From assembly GCF_963675165.1 (NCBI RefSeq), contig NC_087388.1:3415047-3479046 (forward strand): 64,000 nucleotides of DNA, written 5' to 3'. Of the stretch, positions 53,683-63,996 are shown in pieces; the stretch's first letter is position 1; the number at the start of each line of letters is the position of its first letter. A program made the position numbers and the translations under genes. The notes under the pieces are model-generated. The model saw nothing but the letters and a program-made list of their open reading frames with translations. It did no database searches and was not told where the DNA came from. This DNA is from Halichondria panicea (lineage: Eukaryota > Porifera > Demospongiae > Suberitida > Halichondriidae).

Positions 53683-54855
53683 TCATGTCACTGAACAGTC
53701 ATCATACAACTGTTTGAGAGTGCTTAGCTGTCCAAAGGATTTTCCACGTATTTCAGAGGCTTTACCAGGGGAAATTCCCAATTGTGATAAATCGTTTGAA
53801 CGTCTGGTAGGTGTACATGAATCTAAAATAGTCTGTTGAATAGTAGCTGATTGGGTGACTGGAGAAACACAATTTATTGCCTTAACAACGGCTGCCGCAG
53901 TGCTCGCAATAGTATCTGACATTGTCAAGTCATCCTTTCTTTGTTTCCTTTTTGGAGTAATACCAGTAATCATAGGGACTTGTGGAGGTGTATCTTTACT
54001 TGAATGGATCCCTGTTGTAATCATACGAGCCCACAGACGGTACTGCACTTCGCTTAAATTTAATTTTTCTTTATTCAGTTCCTTCAATTCTTTTGTTAAC
54101 TCTTCTACCTCAAGCTCCTTTTCCTTTCTTCTTGACAAACACCCTTCTCCAGCCTTTCGCCGCTTAGGATTTGGAGTTTCACTATCAGTAACATTTCGGC
54201 CATCACACCATCACACCACAACATAATTTCTTGATTTCTTGAGTGATAGACTTGCTATACATCGAAGCTAAATCGAAGCTAAATCTTCTTCTGTGTAAAT
54301 TCAATATTTAGCAGATGGGCGGCCAGCAAAGTAACCCATTGAAAATGATGTTGTTGCTGGTACTTGACTCTTGAATTCTTCCATTAACCTGACCTTCATA
54401 TCTGTCATAGATGAGAAATGGCTATGAAAAGTCCTCATGTCTCTAACAACCATGTCTGTTTTTTTTGCCGGGTTGATGATCTTTACTCGGTACAAAATTT
54501 GAGATTGTGTTAGTGGTAGTGGTGTCGGAGCAGGAGTAGGAGTCGTGTCAGAAGTTGTATTTCCCTATGAAAACATTTACACGTAAACAATTATTATCAG
54601 CAGTTAGCGCACTTATAGTTTAGATCTAGCTCCACAAAATAATGTATTGTCACCAATTATGTTTCTATTAAGTGAGCACTATAGATATAGATCTTCCTAC
54701 ATGACAATCTAATTGTGCACACTTACTGTTTGCATACATCCACTCGTACTCATAAACCTACTCATAAACCCTGGTGGCAGAACAGTGACTGTTACTCTTC
54801 TGCTTGGAGCTGGTTGCCTAGCTGTTGCCTCACGATCACTTGCACTGTAAGCCAT
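53683..54855 (-). pseudogene. Accessory protein, PB1-like/SHOCT-like (copy III)
   Basis: Exon 1 is 54855-54727 (MAYSASDREATARQPAPSRR ... GTAAGTG). Exon 2 starts at 54564 after TTTCATAG, in phase (GNTTSDTTPTPAP ... LYRVKIINP). The PB1-like region follows with GYFAGRPSAKY; a TGG to TGA change gives a stop, then tandem duplications ATTTAGCTTCG and TGTGATGG disrupt the stretch that matches SEEDL...LWCDG. The central motif is VQYRLWARMITTG...KDTPPQVPMI, and the C-terminus starts SPGKASEIRGKSFGQLSTLK but is truncated before the last helix. Same two-exon plan as copy II. Confidence 0.78.
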
Positions 54856-54860
54856 TGTAC

Positions 54861-57052
54861 ATTGTAAACGTACACATGTGTTAGATCTGTGCGCGTGCGC
54901 AGTGACGTTTTTGGACTTTCACCAAAATGATTGCAAGATCTTGGAAAATACAATACATCATTTTCACTACATCATCTACGCTGAATGAATGTTAGCGAAA
55001 CAGACAATGTAGGCATCTTCCAATCCATCACACCTATTGCTCTGGTGTTAGTTCACGAATTCCATTAGTTCACGAATTCCATATACCACGAACCTCTGAT
55101 AGCATTGTGTCGATCAGAACCAGGTACATGTTGGGTAAAAAATTTTCACTCTCACATAATTTAATAAACATAATTATATAACATAATTATATATTGTGCT
55201 CTTTGTACATCAGATCTGCTATACACACTTGCATCCTCTGTCGACAGTTCTTTATTGCACGGCAAATTGTGGGACAACTAATCATGTACCTCACGTAGAT
55301 ACAATACCTCACCTAGATACAAACCTGGTTGAATGTTGGAAGCGGTCCATGTGTTCAGTAGCCACTTGCTCTAAACAGTAAACTAACATATAAGTGCCTA
55401 GGTATAGACTTGTTTTGCAGAAAGTACAACCAGTCCATCTAAGATTCACTGAGTAAGTCTTGGGCCTAGTTAGAAATGCAAGCATGCGCAGTATCAACAT
55501 TAGTTTGGTATAACGCGCATGCAAGCAACTGCATTGCTCAGTCAAAAAACAGTGTGACAATCAAGGAAATAACAAAATGTGGTCTGTTGACAGACCATAG
55601 ATACTGTAGGAAAGGGATTGGAAACGGAATCACGTGGGCTTATCAAGTGTGTGTAATAAACGCAAAGGCCAGCGGCAGTCCAGGCTTCGATTAACGCAGC
55701 TACAAGCACTAAATTACGCGCGTTCAGAGATACCAAAGACAATTCTTGGACAAAGGTAACACTTTCAATAGCATTATTCAATAGCACTAAGACCAGTAGC
55801 AGTATTTATTAGAGCCTCTCTTACCATGTAGGTGCTAATTATTAATTGGGGCCTGGATTTCCAGGCCTATATTAGTGAAATTAGCGGCATATTCAACTGG
55901 GAATGACTTTCTGTACCTATATCTTCGTTGTTATACAAGCAATATTTACCATTTTGACTTTGTTGAATAGAGAATTAGGTGAGGAATGGAATGGTGTTGA
56001 TTGATACTGCTAAGTACTAAGGAAAGTTCACAACATGTAATAAAATTGTGATAAAATGGCAAATTTACCGGAATTTATGTTCACTTTTCCGCCTCTCTTT
56101 GGCTTATAATTTGTCTTGGGTATTTCTAAATGCTTTTATATTGTAGTGAGTACTGTATATTGTGGAATGGGCACCCTTATTTGACTAAACAAAGCTTTAT
56201 TTTGGCAGTAGCTGTGATGTTTAGTATACATGTATATTTACAAATTGACGTACGTACATGTATAATTATACTGGTCATACGTTATTATGTTACTACCGTC
56301 TTGTTTACTTACCCATGGGTGATATATACTATAGGGTTGGAGAATGAATACCTGGACGACTGGGATACTGGGAAAAATCTTAAGATGCTGTAGTGATGCC
56401 ACAAGGACTGAATTATATACAGTTACATGATGCAGTTACATGATGCTGGCACTGCAAAATATCTTGAATCCTTCGTCTTCACAAACAGAGGCTTAGTGGC
56501 TTCTCTCGATCTCAGTAGAGTGTTTCTCTGTATTAATTAAAAGGGACAATATTAAATTGGACAAGCAAGCTATACAATTTGTACAAATGTAGACTGGTAT
56601 TTTGGACTTATACCTTCAATGCTCATCACTGCTCTTTGCTCTTTAGCTCTAGCTCTTCTCAAGTCTCATATGCTGTCTGTCTGCTCTGTAATCTGTGCTG
56701 CCATCCCATATATCCCAAGGTGATGTGAAGAACTATTATTAGCTTCCGGTGCAGTGAATTGAATTAACATTAACTTCCTGCGCAGCCTGGACTGGCCGAC
56801 GATTGCGATCGGTTTCCAATCCCTCTTTCTACACTATCTATGGACAGACACACAACATTAGATTGCCAAGTATGGTCAAACATGACAACCTCACTTAAAA
56901 TATACATTTTAAAAAGAAAAAAGAAATGTACTGACCTCAGGTATGTGTACATACATGACCACACTAGATAATGACCACAAACATTAATTATACGTGGGCA
57001 CTCTGCACGTGGCCTGTGGCCGAAATCCACACCACCGTTATCAGCCCATCAG
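54861..57052. other. No gene supported; an inverted repeat pair
   Basis: A block at about 55593-55690 (ATAGATACTGTAGGAAAGGG ... GGCCAG-GGCAGTCCAGGCT) is matched in reverse at about 56783-56850. A 87-codon frame at 56130-56393 is hydrophobic and has no recognisable family. Nothing else seen. Confidence 0.45.
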
Positions 57053-58011
57053 ATGCCTCTGAATCGTAGTTTCTGGTGGAAAAGTTTAGTATGTTTGAGA
57101 GCTTTTTCAGAACTTAGAAACCAGGTCGTCAAGGAAAGCAACGCTGATGTTGAATGCATGTACGAAGCTTACAAAGACCAAGAGGAACGGTGTTTTGGGG
57201 ACGAAAACATTGAGCCTTCCTGTTCATCTACTGACAAAGATGAACAAAAAATATCACGAGATGAAGTTGACGAAATCCGAAATCTTTATGGAACAGAAAT
57301 GATGAAAAGTATACAGCTCGCAAACATGTTACAGGTGGGTACATAACGCTATAACGGTGTAGCAGAGGGACTCGCACACCAGCTGACCATCCACCTTCTT
57401 CACAACTTAATGAAATTAAATAAAGCTACATGATACAACAACAACAATAAGGCTTTGTGTACATAGGTACATGACAACATTTGGATGCTGGTTGTCAATG
57501 ATGATGGTTCTCTGTCACTCTGTAAAAAAAAAAACACACGCCATGTGGAGTAACCACTGTCATCCTTGGTCGAAACACCAAAATAAAATTGAACGTAGAC
57601 AGTGTAAAACACTCAGGGGGATACAATTACGTCATACCGTTGCATCATCATCTAAATCGATGTAGTCTCCAATCATTTGTAGTCTCCAATCATTTCTAGA
57701 ATATCACGTTTCTAGAATATTTCTGAGAAATTCTTGTTTCAAAAACTGTATGTGCGGTTCTCGTGCTGACAGTCACACTTATTATTTCAGCGATTTTCTA
57801 CTACACTCTGGCAATCGTTAAACATGATACATAATTATTGCGACTGTTGTCAAGTCTATTATCGATGTATGGATAACATTTTTGAGGTATGTTAGGGTTT
57901 CCACAAAATGGTGTTTTGAGTAAGCAGTAAGCAACTAAAATAAAATAGGTAGCCAACCTTTTCTCTGCTTGCCAACAGGAGCTACTATGCGCTTGCAGTC
58001 AATTAACCTAG
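57053..58011 (+). CDS. Small three-exon gene, Cys-rich C-terminus, unknown
   Basis: Exons 57053-57334, 57791-57886 and 57979-58011, all phase 0, with CAG/GTGGGT, TTATTTCAG, GAG/GTATGT and CCAACAG sites, then TAG. The product is about 136 aa, starts MPLNRSFWWKSLVCLRAFSE, has an acidic middle (EEP-like, DEVDEIRNLYG) and ends with clustered Cys (YCDCCQVYYRC, LCACSQL), perhaps a metal-binding or disulfide motif. No frameshift or small duplication disrupts it, unlike its neighbours. Family not recognised. Confidence 0.5.
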
Positions 58012-58390
58012 ACCAATGAAATCAAAGTGCAAAAGGTAAAGAAATTTTGAGCTGCAATTGTACAGTGCAAGGTAAGTAGTTTAGAGCAGAATTAAACTTA
58101 ATTGTACTCAGTTGGCTAAGCCTAGTATACTCTTTCACAAAGTATACTCTTTAAAGTTAAAGCAGCAGTGACTTTTTTTCCCTCACTACAATTTTATGAA
58201 GCACATTATTTATAATGCATATATTTATAATGATAAAAAGATAATTAAAAGGGATACCGTCACTTGTAACCACCGGCTAATGCATTAGATCTATCTACTA
58301 TTTTCATTCTTTAAAATTACGAAGGAGTCTGTATTAACATCACTGTTTACTGGTTAACTTCTTGGGTGAGCTGCAACTACAAAAGTATGT

Positions 58391-59110
58391 CCAACAGCCC
58401 TCTAACCATTCAAGGTAACGTTGTTGTGGGTGTCAACTTCCGAATGACTATATATCGTGACTTATATATGTGACTTGCAGGCTCACTTCCAACCTATGGT
58501 GAAATGGACCAGACGCCCAACATCTTCTCTGTGTAGAATTATCAAAGCGCCATCCAAATCAAAGCGCCATCCAAGCGCCATCCAAGCGCCATCCAAGTTC
58601 CTCATTTAATGATTATTTATCTCGTATTGTAGCACCTACGAGACCTTCAGTGAAAGGGCTGCCCAAGTTAACTGGATCCCCTCTACGTCTGGATCCCCTC
58701 TACGTTAAGAACGTAGGTGAGTATGGGAGCCACGCATCAGAAAAGCTAATGCATCAGAAATAAAGGTATATAATTATAGAAGTCTAGAAGTCTTCGCATG
58801 CTTGTACCTATACCTGATGTACTTCGTTATAATAATATTACTATACAATAATTATGATGCGCAATGATGCGCATGCGTACAGAAACTGAGCCCAGGGACT
58901 CACTGAAGAACAGTTGATTTCGTCTATGAGTGAAATAAGAGCTGGTAATTTGGCTTCTTGGAATTTAAATGGTATTCCTACATCGCTACAACTACAAAAA
59001 CAACAATCGGTAAACCTATTGATTCTAACCGAAAGGGAAGAGGCGGCAGACCTGACAATCGATTTGTCGAGACAATTGGTTCTGCTCTTCGTAAGATATG
59101 ATGGTATACG
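58391..59110 (+). pseudogene. Unidentified multi-exon gene, broken
   Basis: First exon MSNSPLTIQ at 58391 with a GTAACG donor; the next exon starts after GACTTGCAG (58482) and reads GSLPTYGEMDQTPNIFSV, then a stop. Further on SFNDYLSRIVAPTRPSVKGL ends at a GTGAGTATG donor near 58714, and GLTEEQLISSMSEIRAGNLA starts at about 58896. Tandem repeats of CAAGCGCCATC (58550-58600) and CTGGATCCCCTCTACGT twice (58670-58703) disrupt it. Family unknown. Confidence 0.35.
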
Positions 59111-59507
59111 ATACCCAACCTATTAGAAGTATGATGACAAAGTGTTATGAAGAGTTGGACACATTGAATACAGAATTTACAGAATTAGTACGATAGGCCA
59201 ATTAAAGAGTGCCAAAAGTGCATTGCGAGATATTACTAAGGTAGGGTTGGTAGGGTTCATGATTTTTAAAAAGAAAATTGTTATTTATTCTGTTTTATAT
59301 TAAAACGGGGAAGGGTCCTGTCCTTCACTTCACCATATATTTTGGAACATTCGAAATGTCCAACTAGACCAATAATAGCTTTGCATCATGTCATGATGTA
59401 GATTACTTATAAGAAGTGCACCAGTGCACCATAACACCAAACTGATACTGTTCAACCACCTGTGAAAAGGTTAAGGTTAATGGTCTTGGTTACTTGCTGA
59501 ATCCTCA

Positions 59508-59694
59508 ATTGCGGTAATTTTCGGGGGACAAAATATTCTATTCGTGGTTCAGCAATATTGAATTTCGTGGATAATATTTTCGTGGTTTGGAGCTAGTACT
59601 GCAGGCTTCATTCGTGGGTAAAATACCAAATAATTATTACCTCCAACCACGAAAACCACAAATATTTTGCCCCACGAAAAATACGGTATATGAT
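59508..59694. mobile_element. AT-rich MITE with GCGGTAATTTTCG ends
   Basis: The left end GCGGTAATTTTCGGGGGACA and the inverse CCCCACGAAAAATACGGTA near 59675-59693 bracket repeated TTTCGTGG / CCACGAAAA blocks. Non-coding. Confidence 0.7.
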
Positions 59695-59741
59695 CCATAA
59701 AGTTTGATCCATAAAGTTTTTTATTTATGAATACAGTGCAA

Positions 59742-60010
59742 CAACCAAAGAGAGTAGATTTTTTTTTATATTATTTTTTTCACATTTTGTGGCATATCTT
59801 CTGAAGTAAAAGTGATATGATCTATTTGAGTGCAGGTACTGAAAGTTCAATTATTGGCGCTTCCATTGGACCATCACCTGTTACATCGTATGACATCATC
59901 ACTATGAAATGGCTGTCTGAAGATGTGTACCTCCGAATTTGTTGTGCATGTACCCGAGTATAATTTTTATTGCTCATCTTTTGAGCTTCAACAGAAGTCT
60001 GTAAGTTCTA
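59742..60010 (+). repeat. Segment duplicated at 63002-63260
   Basis: Shared blocks in order: AACAACCAAAGAGAGTAGAT, GTGATATGATCTATTTGAGT, AAATGGCTGTCTGAAGATGT and CTCATCTTTTGAGCTTCAAC. The copies differ by several insertions. No open frame of note. It may be part of the element that carries the P2X7-C-like genes. Confidence 0.8.
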
Positions 60011-60264
60011 ACACCATTCTGACACCAACAACTATGCAGAAAAAAATTTTGCGGTTTATTTGTGCTATATTTAGGAGATTAACTGTCTCCACTTCTCGGC
60101 TGTCTCTGCCCTCCACCTATGTAAAAAGATAAGTTAATACAATTGTTATATGCCTTTTTATTGTCAGCATGCTCGTTACTGACATGGCACTACCACCCAA
60201 AAAGATAAGTAACAATAACTTGGACTGCTGTTTCAAGTAATAACAATTATTGTATCCCTTAGCA
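60011..60264. other. Non-coding, with terminal-repeat-like block
   Basis: TTTTTATTGTCAGCATGCTC GTT at about 60160-60183 resembles the block at 48048-48069 and 60676-60720. No gene seen. Confidence 0.4.
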
Positions 60265-60640
60265 TTACCTCTTTTTGGTCTCTTTTTGGCCTCTTCGCTG
60301 GAGGGAGAGCCTCACTGTCTGGTTCCATGCACACATTCGACAAACCTGATGGTACAGTGTAGTAGGTTTTTTGAGTGTTCATTAATTCACACAAATTCTT
60401 TTCAGACTCACCTTCGTCAACTTCATCAAATGGTTTGGTCTCAAATGGTTTGGTCTCGATGCTGTCTATTGTCTCTGTCTATTGTCTCTGGTTACTGCTC
60501 TGGTTACTGCTCTGGTTGCTACCACCAGGAATGTATTCCCCTCCCATGTGTGTATTGCGCATGCTATTTAGGTTGTTTAACCATGTGTTTGAGTGGCTTC
60601 TGAGAAGAAAGAGCTCGTTACTAAGGCTTGAATGAAATTT
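60265..60640 (-). pseudogene. P2X7-C-like gene, 5' exons only
   Basis: Minus strand: an exon ending IETKPF-DEVDEG before GTGAGTCTG (about 60410), with tandem duplications around 60425-60440 and 60465-60485. A second exon reads EALPPAKRPKRDQKR and ends before GTAATG (about 60266). These are equivalent to exons A and B at 39.6-39.8 kb. The zinc-finger exons are missing. Confidence 0.4.
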
Positions 60641-60721
60641 TCGGGGTCAAAGGTTGCGTCCTGGGCAGCTCTTTTTATACTCAAAACTCGCTCCGTAATT
60701 AAAGCCAACATGCTCGTTTAA

Positions 60722-61338
60722 CCCTTTAACCCACGATCGTGGCCCGCAATACTGACTTTTTTGCGAAATTCTAATTCTGCGATACTTAGGAAGTAGCTCG
60801 AACTACGCACATCCCTGTATAGAGGAAGAGCTGTAGAATCACGTGCAATTTAGTCTAGAAATTTCCAAGCCACGTTGCTATGTTAAAATTTCATTAGCAT
60901 CTTACCGCACGAAGTTTATAGCCAGGTTGTTTACTTGTGCCGATGTGCTTGAACAGCTTGAGGACAGCAATGGCGATGTCTCCTCTGGTGATGACAGTGC
61001 CGAGAGGATACCTCCCAAAGGCTATCAGCTTTATGACTGAGGACATGCAGACTAGCGCTACGGTGAAAGACCAGGAGAGGGCTCACTGTGTGACTCTGGC
61101 ATGTAGTATAGTATAGCTAGAATATCAGTAGTGTAAGTATAATATAACTAAAATAGAATTAGCAGTAATGAACGGTCTTTATGTGAGCTTGTAAATTTCA
61201 TAGATTGTTCACCGATATAGTAATACATGTACGTATTGTACTTCAAATTGATATATCTTAGCACTGTTACATTCATGTTTTGGATTTTATCTCACCAAAT
61301 GATAACCGTGGTTGTTATGGCAACACATGTTGCACCAT
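60722..61338 (+). mobile_element. piggyBac-type element, left part
   Basis: Starts CCCTTTAACCCACGATCGTG directly after TTAA (60718-60721). It matches the family to about position 61338, including the acidic N-terminal frame FIARLFTCADVLEQLEDSNG (60920 on). The right end is missing. Confidence 0.75.
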
Positions 61339-61475
61339 TAGATACCACTCTCACTCGAGTGTGTCGTGTGCAATGCTGTCAGGTGTACGAGGAAACTCAG
61401 TGTGTAATGTATGCCGAAACTGTTCCATCACGAGCTCAGTGCGACATTATTGTACCTGTGGAACTTAGTTTCAGA
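61339..61475 (+). pseudogene. Cys-rich tail, possibly piggyBac C-terminus
   Basis: Starts where the piggyBac-type match ends. Reads TRVCRV followed, in another frame, by GVRGNSVCNVCRNC, resembling the Cys-rich C-terminal finger (R-CRVC...R-ET-Y-C--C) of piggyBac transposases. Broken and short. Confidence 0.35.
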
Positions 61476-61660
61476 ATTTTACCAGGTATATGGTTCATGA
61501 TTGTCATCTTTACATCTTTACATTGCGTTTCCTCGTATTCCATCCCCTATAGACACTGATTACATTTTTATGCGTTATGTTTCATAAAGATCTACGGATA
61601 CATAATTATATCCAAGGTGAACTTACAGACGGATGGAAAAGAGACGGATGGAAAAGAGTA

Positions 61661-61805
61661 ATGGTAAGCCCAGGCAGCAGGTACCAAATCGACCCTACAC
61701 AACGAGCTTACTCGAAGCCGTAAAAATTAATGTAGTATTAATAGGACGAACAATACTAAATTCTGCTCCGATAGTCAGACAATTAGGGCAGAGTATTTTG
61801 AGCGC
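61661..61805. repeat. MITE B fragment
   Basis: CTCGAAGCCGTAAAA and ACTAAATTCTGCTCCGATAG match interior and terminal parts of MITE B (4335-5188) with divergence. Confidence 0.6.
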
Positions 61806-62260
61806 ATTTATAATTATGAGGTTTACAACCTTCATATGTATCTCCATATGTAAATCCTAGATGGCATAATTTCATCTTCACTGTCTGTACTGAGCTCTAG
61901 ATCAGTTTGTGCTCTAGATCAGTTTGTGCTTTATATAGGTTGTTATCAACATAGGTTGTTATCAACTAGTTGGCTTCAATTGTAATAGGCTAACTTTATA
62001 AGATGACATACCAGCTGCCTACCTTGTCTTAGAATTGTCTTAGAAGCACTGTAGTGTGAACATCTATAACATCAGTGTTTGAAAAGTGTCATTTAATCTA
62101 AACTTTGGCTTTTAGAGATCTACTAGCATCTTATGAAAAACATCAACTGTTGTGGTGTATGCCCTTCCACTGCATCGGTTTGAAGTGCTGTTTTTTTGTT
62201 TGAGAGATCAATAAATTTTCAGCCTTTTGAAATCTTTTATTGATGCAAATTCTTTAAACA
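61806..62260. other. No gene seen
   Basis: AT-rich with short tandem duplications (GCTCTAGATCAGTTTGT near 61900, ATAGGTTGTTATCAAC near 61940) and no coding pattern. Confidence 0.5.
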
Positions 62261-62265
62261 TGGAA

Positions 62266-62435
62266 CATCTGATATGTTGGGCTTTGTGAGCCGTCAGTCT
62301 GATATGTTGGGCTTTGTGGGCAGCTGTTCGTCAGTCTGATATGTTGGGCCGTCAGTCTAATATGTTTGGTTTTACATGTGGGCACTTGCCCCTCTGTATG
62401 ATATGTTGGGCTTTGTGCCGTCAGTACAGTGTGTG
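62266..62435. repeat. TCTGATATGTTGGGCT minisatellite
   Basis: Five to six irregular copies of a 25-40 bp unit, each with TGATATGTTGGGC and CCGTCAG. Confidence 0.85.
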
Positions 62436-63001
62436 ACAAGGCTTCATAGTTAATTATGCATGCTACATGTCTCATCACTTCAGATTCTCTTTTAGACCAC
62501 ACAATGGGACGAAAATCAAAAGTAACCAAGATTCAAGTCGAGTTTAGTTGGCTCTGTTGCACCTGAATCACATTTTGATTCACCTGGATGCTCAGTCACT
62601 GGGATTTAGTTCACCTGGGTCATCAGTCACGTCTTTGGGAACATTTGGCTCACCTCCAGACTCAGTTGCGTGTTCGGACACATAGGTTGGTATGGATACA
62701 ACAGCTTATCAATACGATTGCGATGTGATAGATGACTTCACTCTTGTGAACGGGAAATGATACACTACTTAAATATGATACACTACTTAAAATGGTAAAC
62801 TTTCCTCAAAAGTCCGTGTTTATCATACCGAATGTGAATCCCTACGAGATCAAAGTGCATAAAATAAAGAAGGAATAGAGACTCAAATAACTCAATTAGA
62901 AACTTTTATAAGAACATGTTATTTATGGCACCTCACACACCTCACACGGAGCAAAAATTTGTATCCTAAAAAGTTCTTGGCAAGTTCCTTGGTTTTGTGA
63001 T
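62436..63001. other. No gene supported
   Basis: A Ser/Pro-rich frame (SSPGSSVTSLGTFGSPPD, about 62603-62660) could be an exon of the P2X7-C-like gene that ends the window, but splice sites are unclear. Tandem GATACACTACTTAAA near 62760. Confidence 0.35.
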
Positions 63002-63260
63002 TACCAACAACCAAAGAGAGTAGATTTTTTTTTTTGGTACACATTTTTTACATTTTGTAAAGTGATATGATCTATTTGAGTGCAGGTACTGCCACCACCT
63101 GTTACATCATCAGTATAAAATGGCTGTCTGAAGATGTGTACTTCCGAAAATATGTTAGGAATAGAAGTACCTTATTTGTGATCTGAAAATTGTTGTGCAT
63201 GTACCTGACACCTGAGCTCATCTTTTGAGCTTCAACGGAAGTCTGGGCTACTAGTAAGTT
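63002..63260 (+). repeat. Segment duplicated at 59742-60010
   Basis: See the partner copy. Confidence 0.8.
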
Positions 63261-63274
63261 CTGAGAAATACTTG

Positions 63275-63741
63275 TTTTTTGGTGGCAAATATGTTAGGAA
63301 TACAACTTTCGATTTTATATTAGTTAAGGTTTAAGGTCTGATTTTTGAGCAGCATGTACTACAATAGTGTACTTTTCATCTGTACTAACTTACAGGAGTT
63401 AGGCTAGGACAGGAGTTAGGCTAGGCTAGCCTCTTCTTTGCTAGAGCAGCCCATCTTCTACAGTGCTTTTTATGACTTTTGGGGTGATTTGGCTACGTTT
63501 AAGTTTGGCTACGTTTAAGCTCAATTACCACGCCCCTGGACATCACATGACCTTTGGATGTACCTTTGGATGTAGCAAATAACAACAAGATGATTAATGA
63601 ATATCATTGCATACGTCAGCAAAAGTAGCAAAACGGAGCAAAATCACCATTTTTGACCTCCTGTAAGTTAGACATCAGATTTTAACTAGCATAAAATCGA
63701 AAGTAAGTTGTATTCCTAATAACATATTTGCCACCAAAAAA
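63275..63741. mobile_element. MITE with TTTTTTGGTGGCAAAT ends
   Basis: 467 bp with inverted arms of about 50 bp: TTTTTTGGTGGCAAATATGT at the left and its inverse ending CCACCAAAAAA at the right. Inserted directly upstream of the P2X7-C-like exon. Internal tandem duplications at about 63390-63425 and 63490-63518. No coding capacity. Confidence 0.85.
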
Positions 63742-63996
63742 CAACGGACGGAGAAAACCCGTGTGAACACTGTCACTTGTCACCCTGCGTCGTAGCTACA
63801 CCACCTAGCTGGTTGAGAGTAGCGGGAACTTGTGCAAGCGATTCAAGAAGTTTTGGACACTTTTGAGCGTCTTAGGAGCGTCTTAGGAGCGTCTTAGGAG
63901 TGTGGAAACACCCTTTATACATACTGCACAGGACAGGACAGAGGACAGGACAGAGGACAGGACAGAAGGGATGTAATGCCCACTTGTGTGCTAAGG
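63742..63996 (+). pseudogene. P2X7-C-terminal-like exon at window edge
   Basis: Reads DGENPCEHCHLSPCVVATPP and, after frameshifts, FKKFWTLL, GVWKHPLYI and RDVMPTCVLR, matching exon D at 46449-46739 segment by segment. It ends at an AGG/GTAA donor at the window edge, the same exon boundary as the other copy. Triple GCGTCTTAGGA and GACAGGACAGAG repeats disrupt it. The last exon would lie outside the window. Confidence 0.6.

Larger units (their letters stand above)
52616..54860. mobile_element. Two-gene IS630-like transposon, copy III (decayed)
   Basis: The same convergent pair as copies I and II: transposase (plus, to 53586) and accessory gene (minus, to 53683), 96 bp apart. Termini not found by eye. 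Both genes are broken, largely by short tandem duplications. Confidence 0.75.

Noticed and set aside
56130-56393. Hydrophobic 87-codon frame as a membrane protein
   Set aside because: AT-rich sequence often gives hydrophobic frames; no start context, homologue or splice evidence.
60040-60130. Basic plus-strand frame ending STYVKR
   Set aside because: Too short, no splice sites consistent with neighbours; probably chance.
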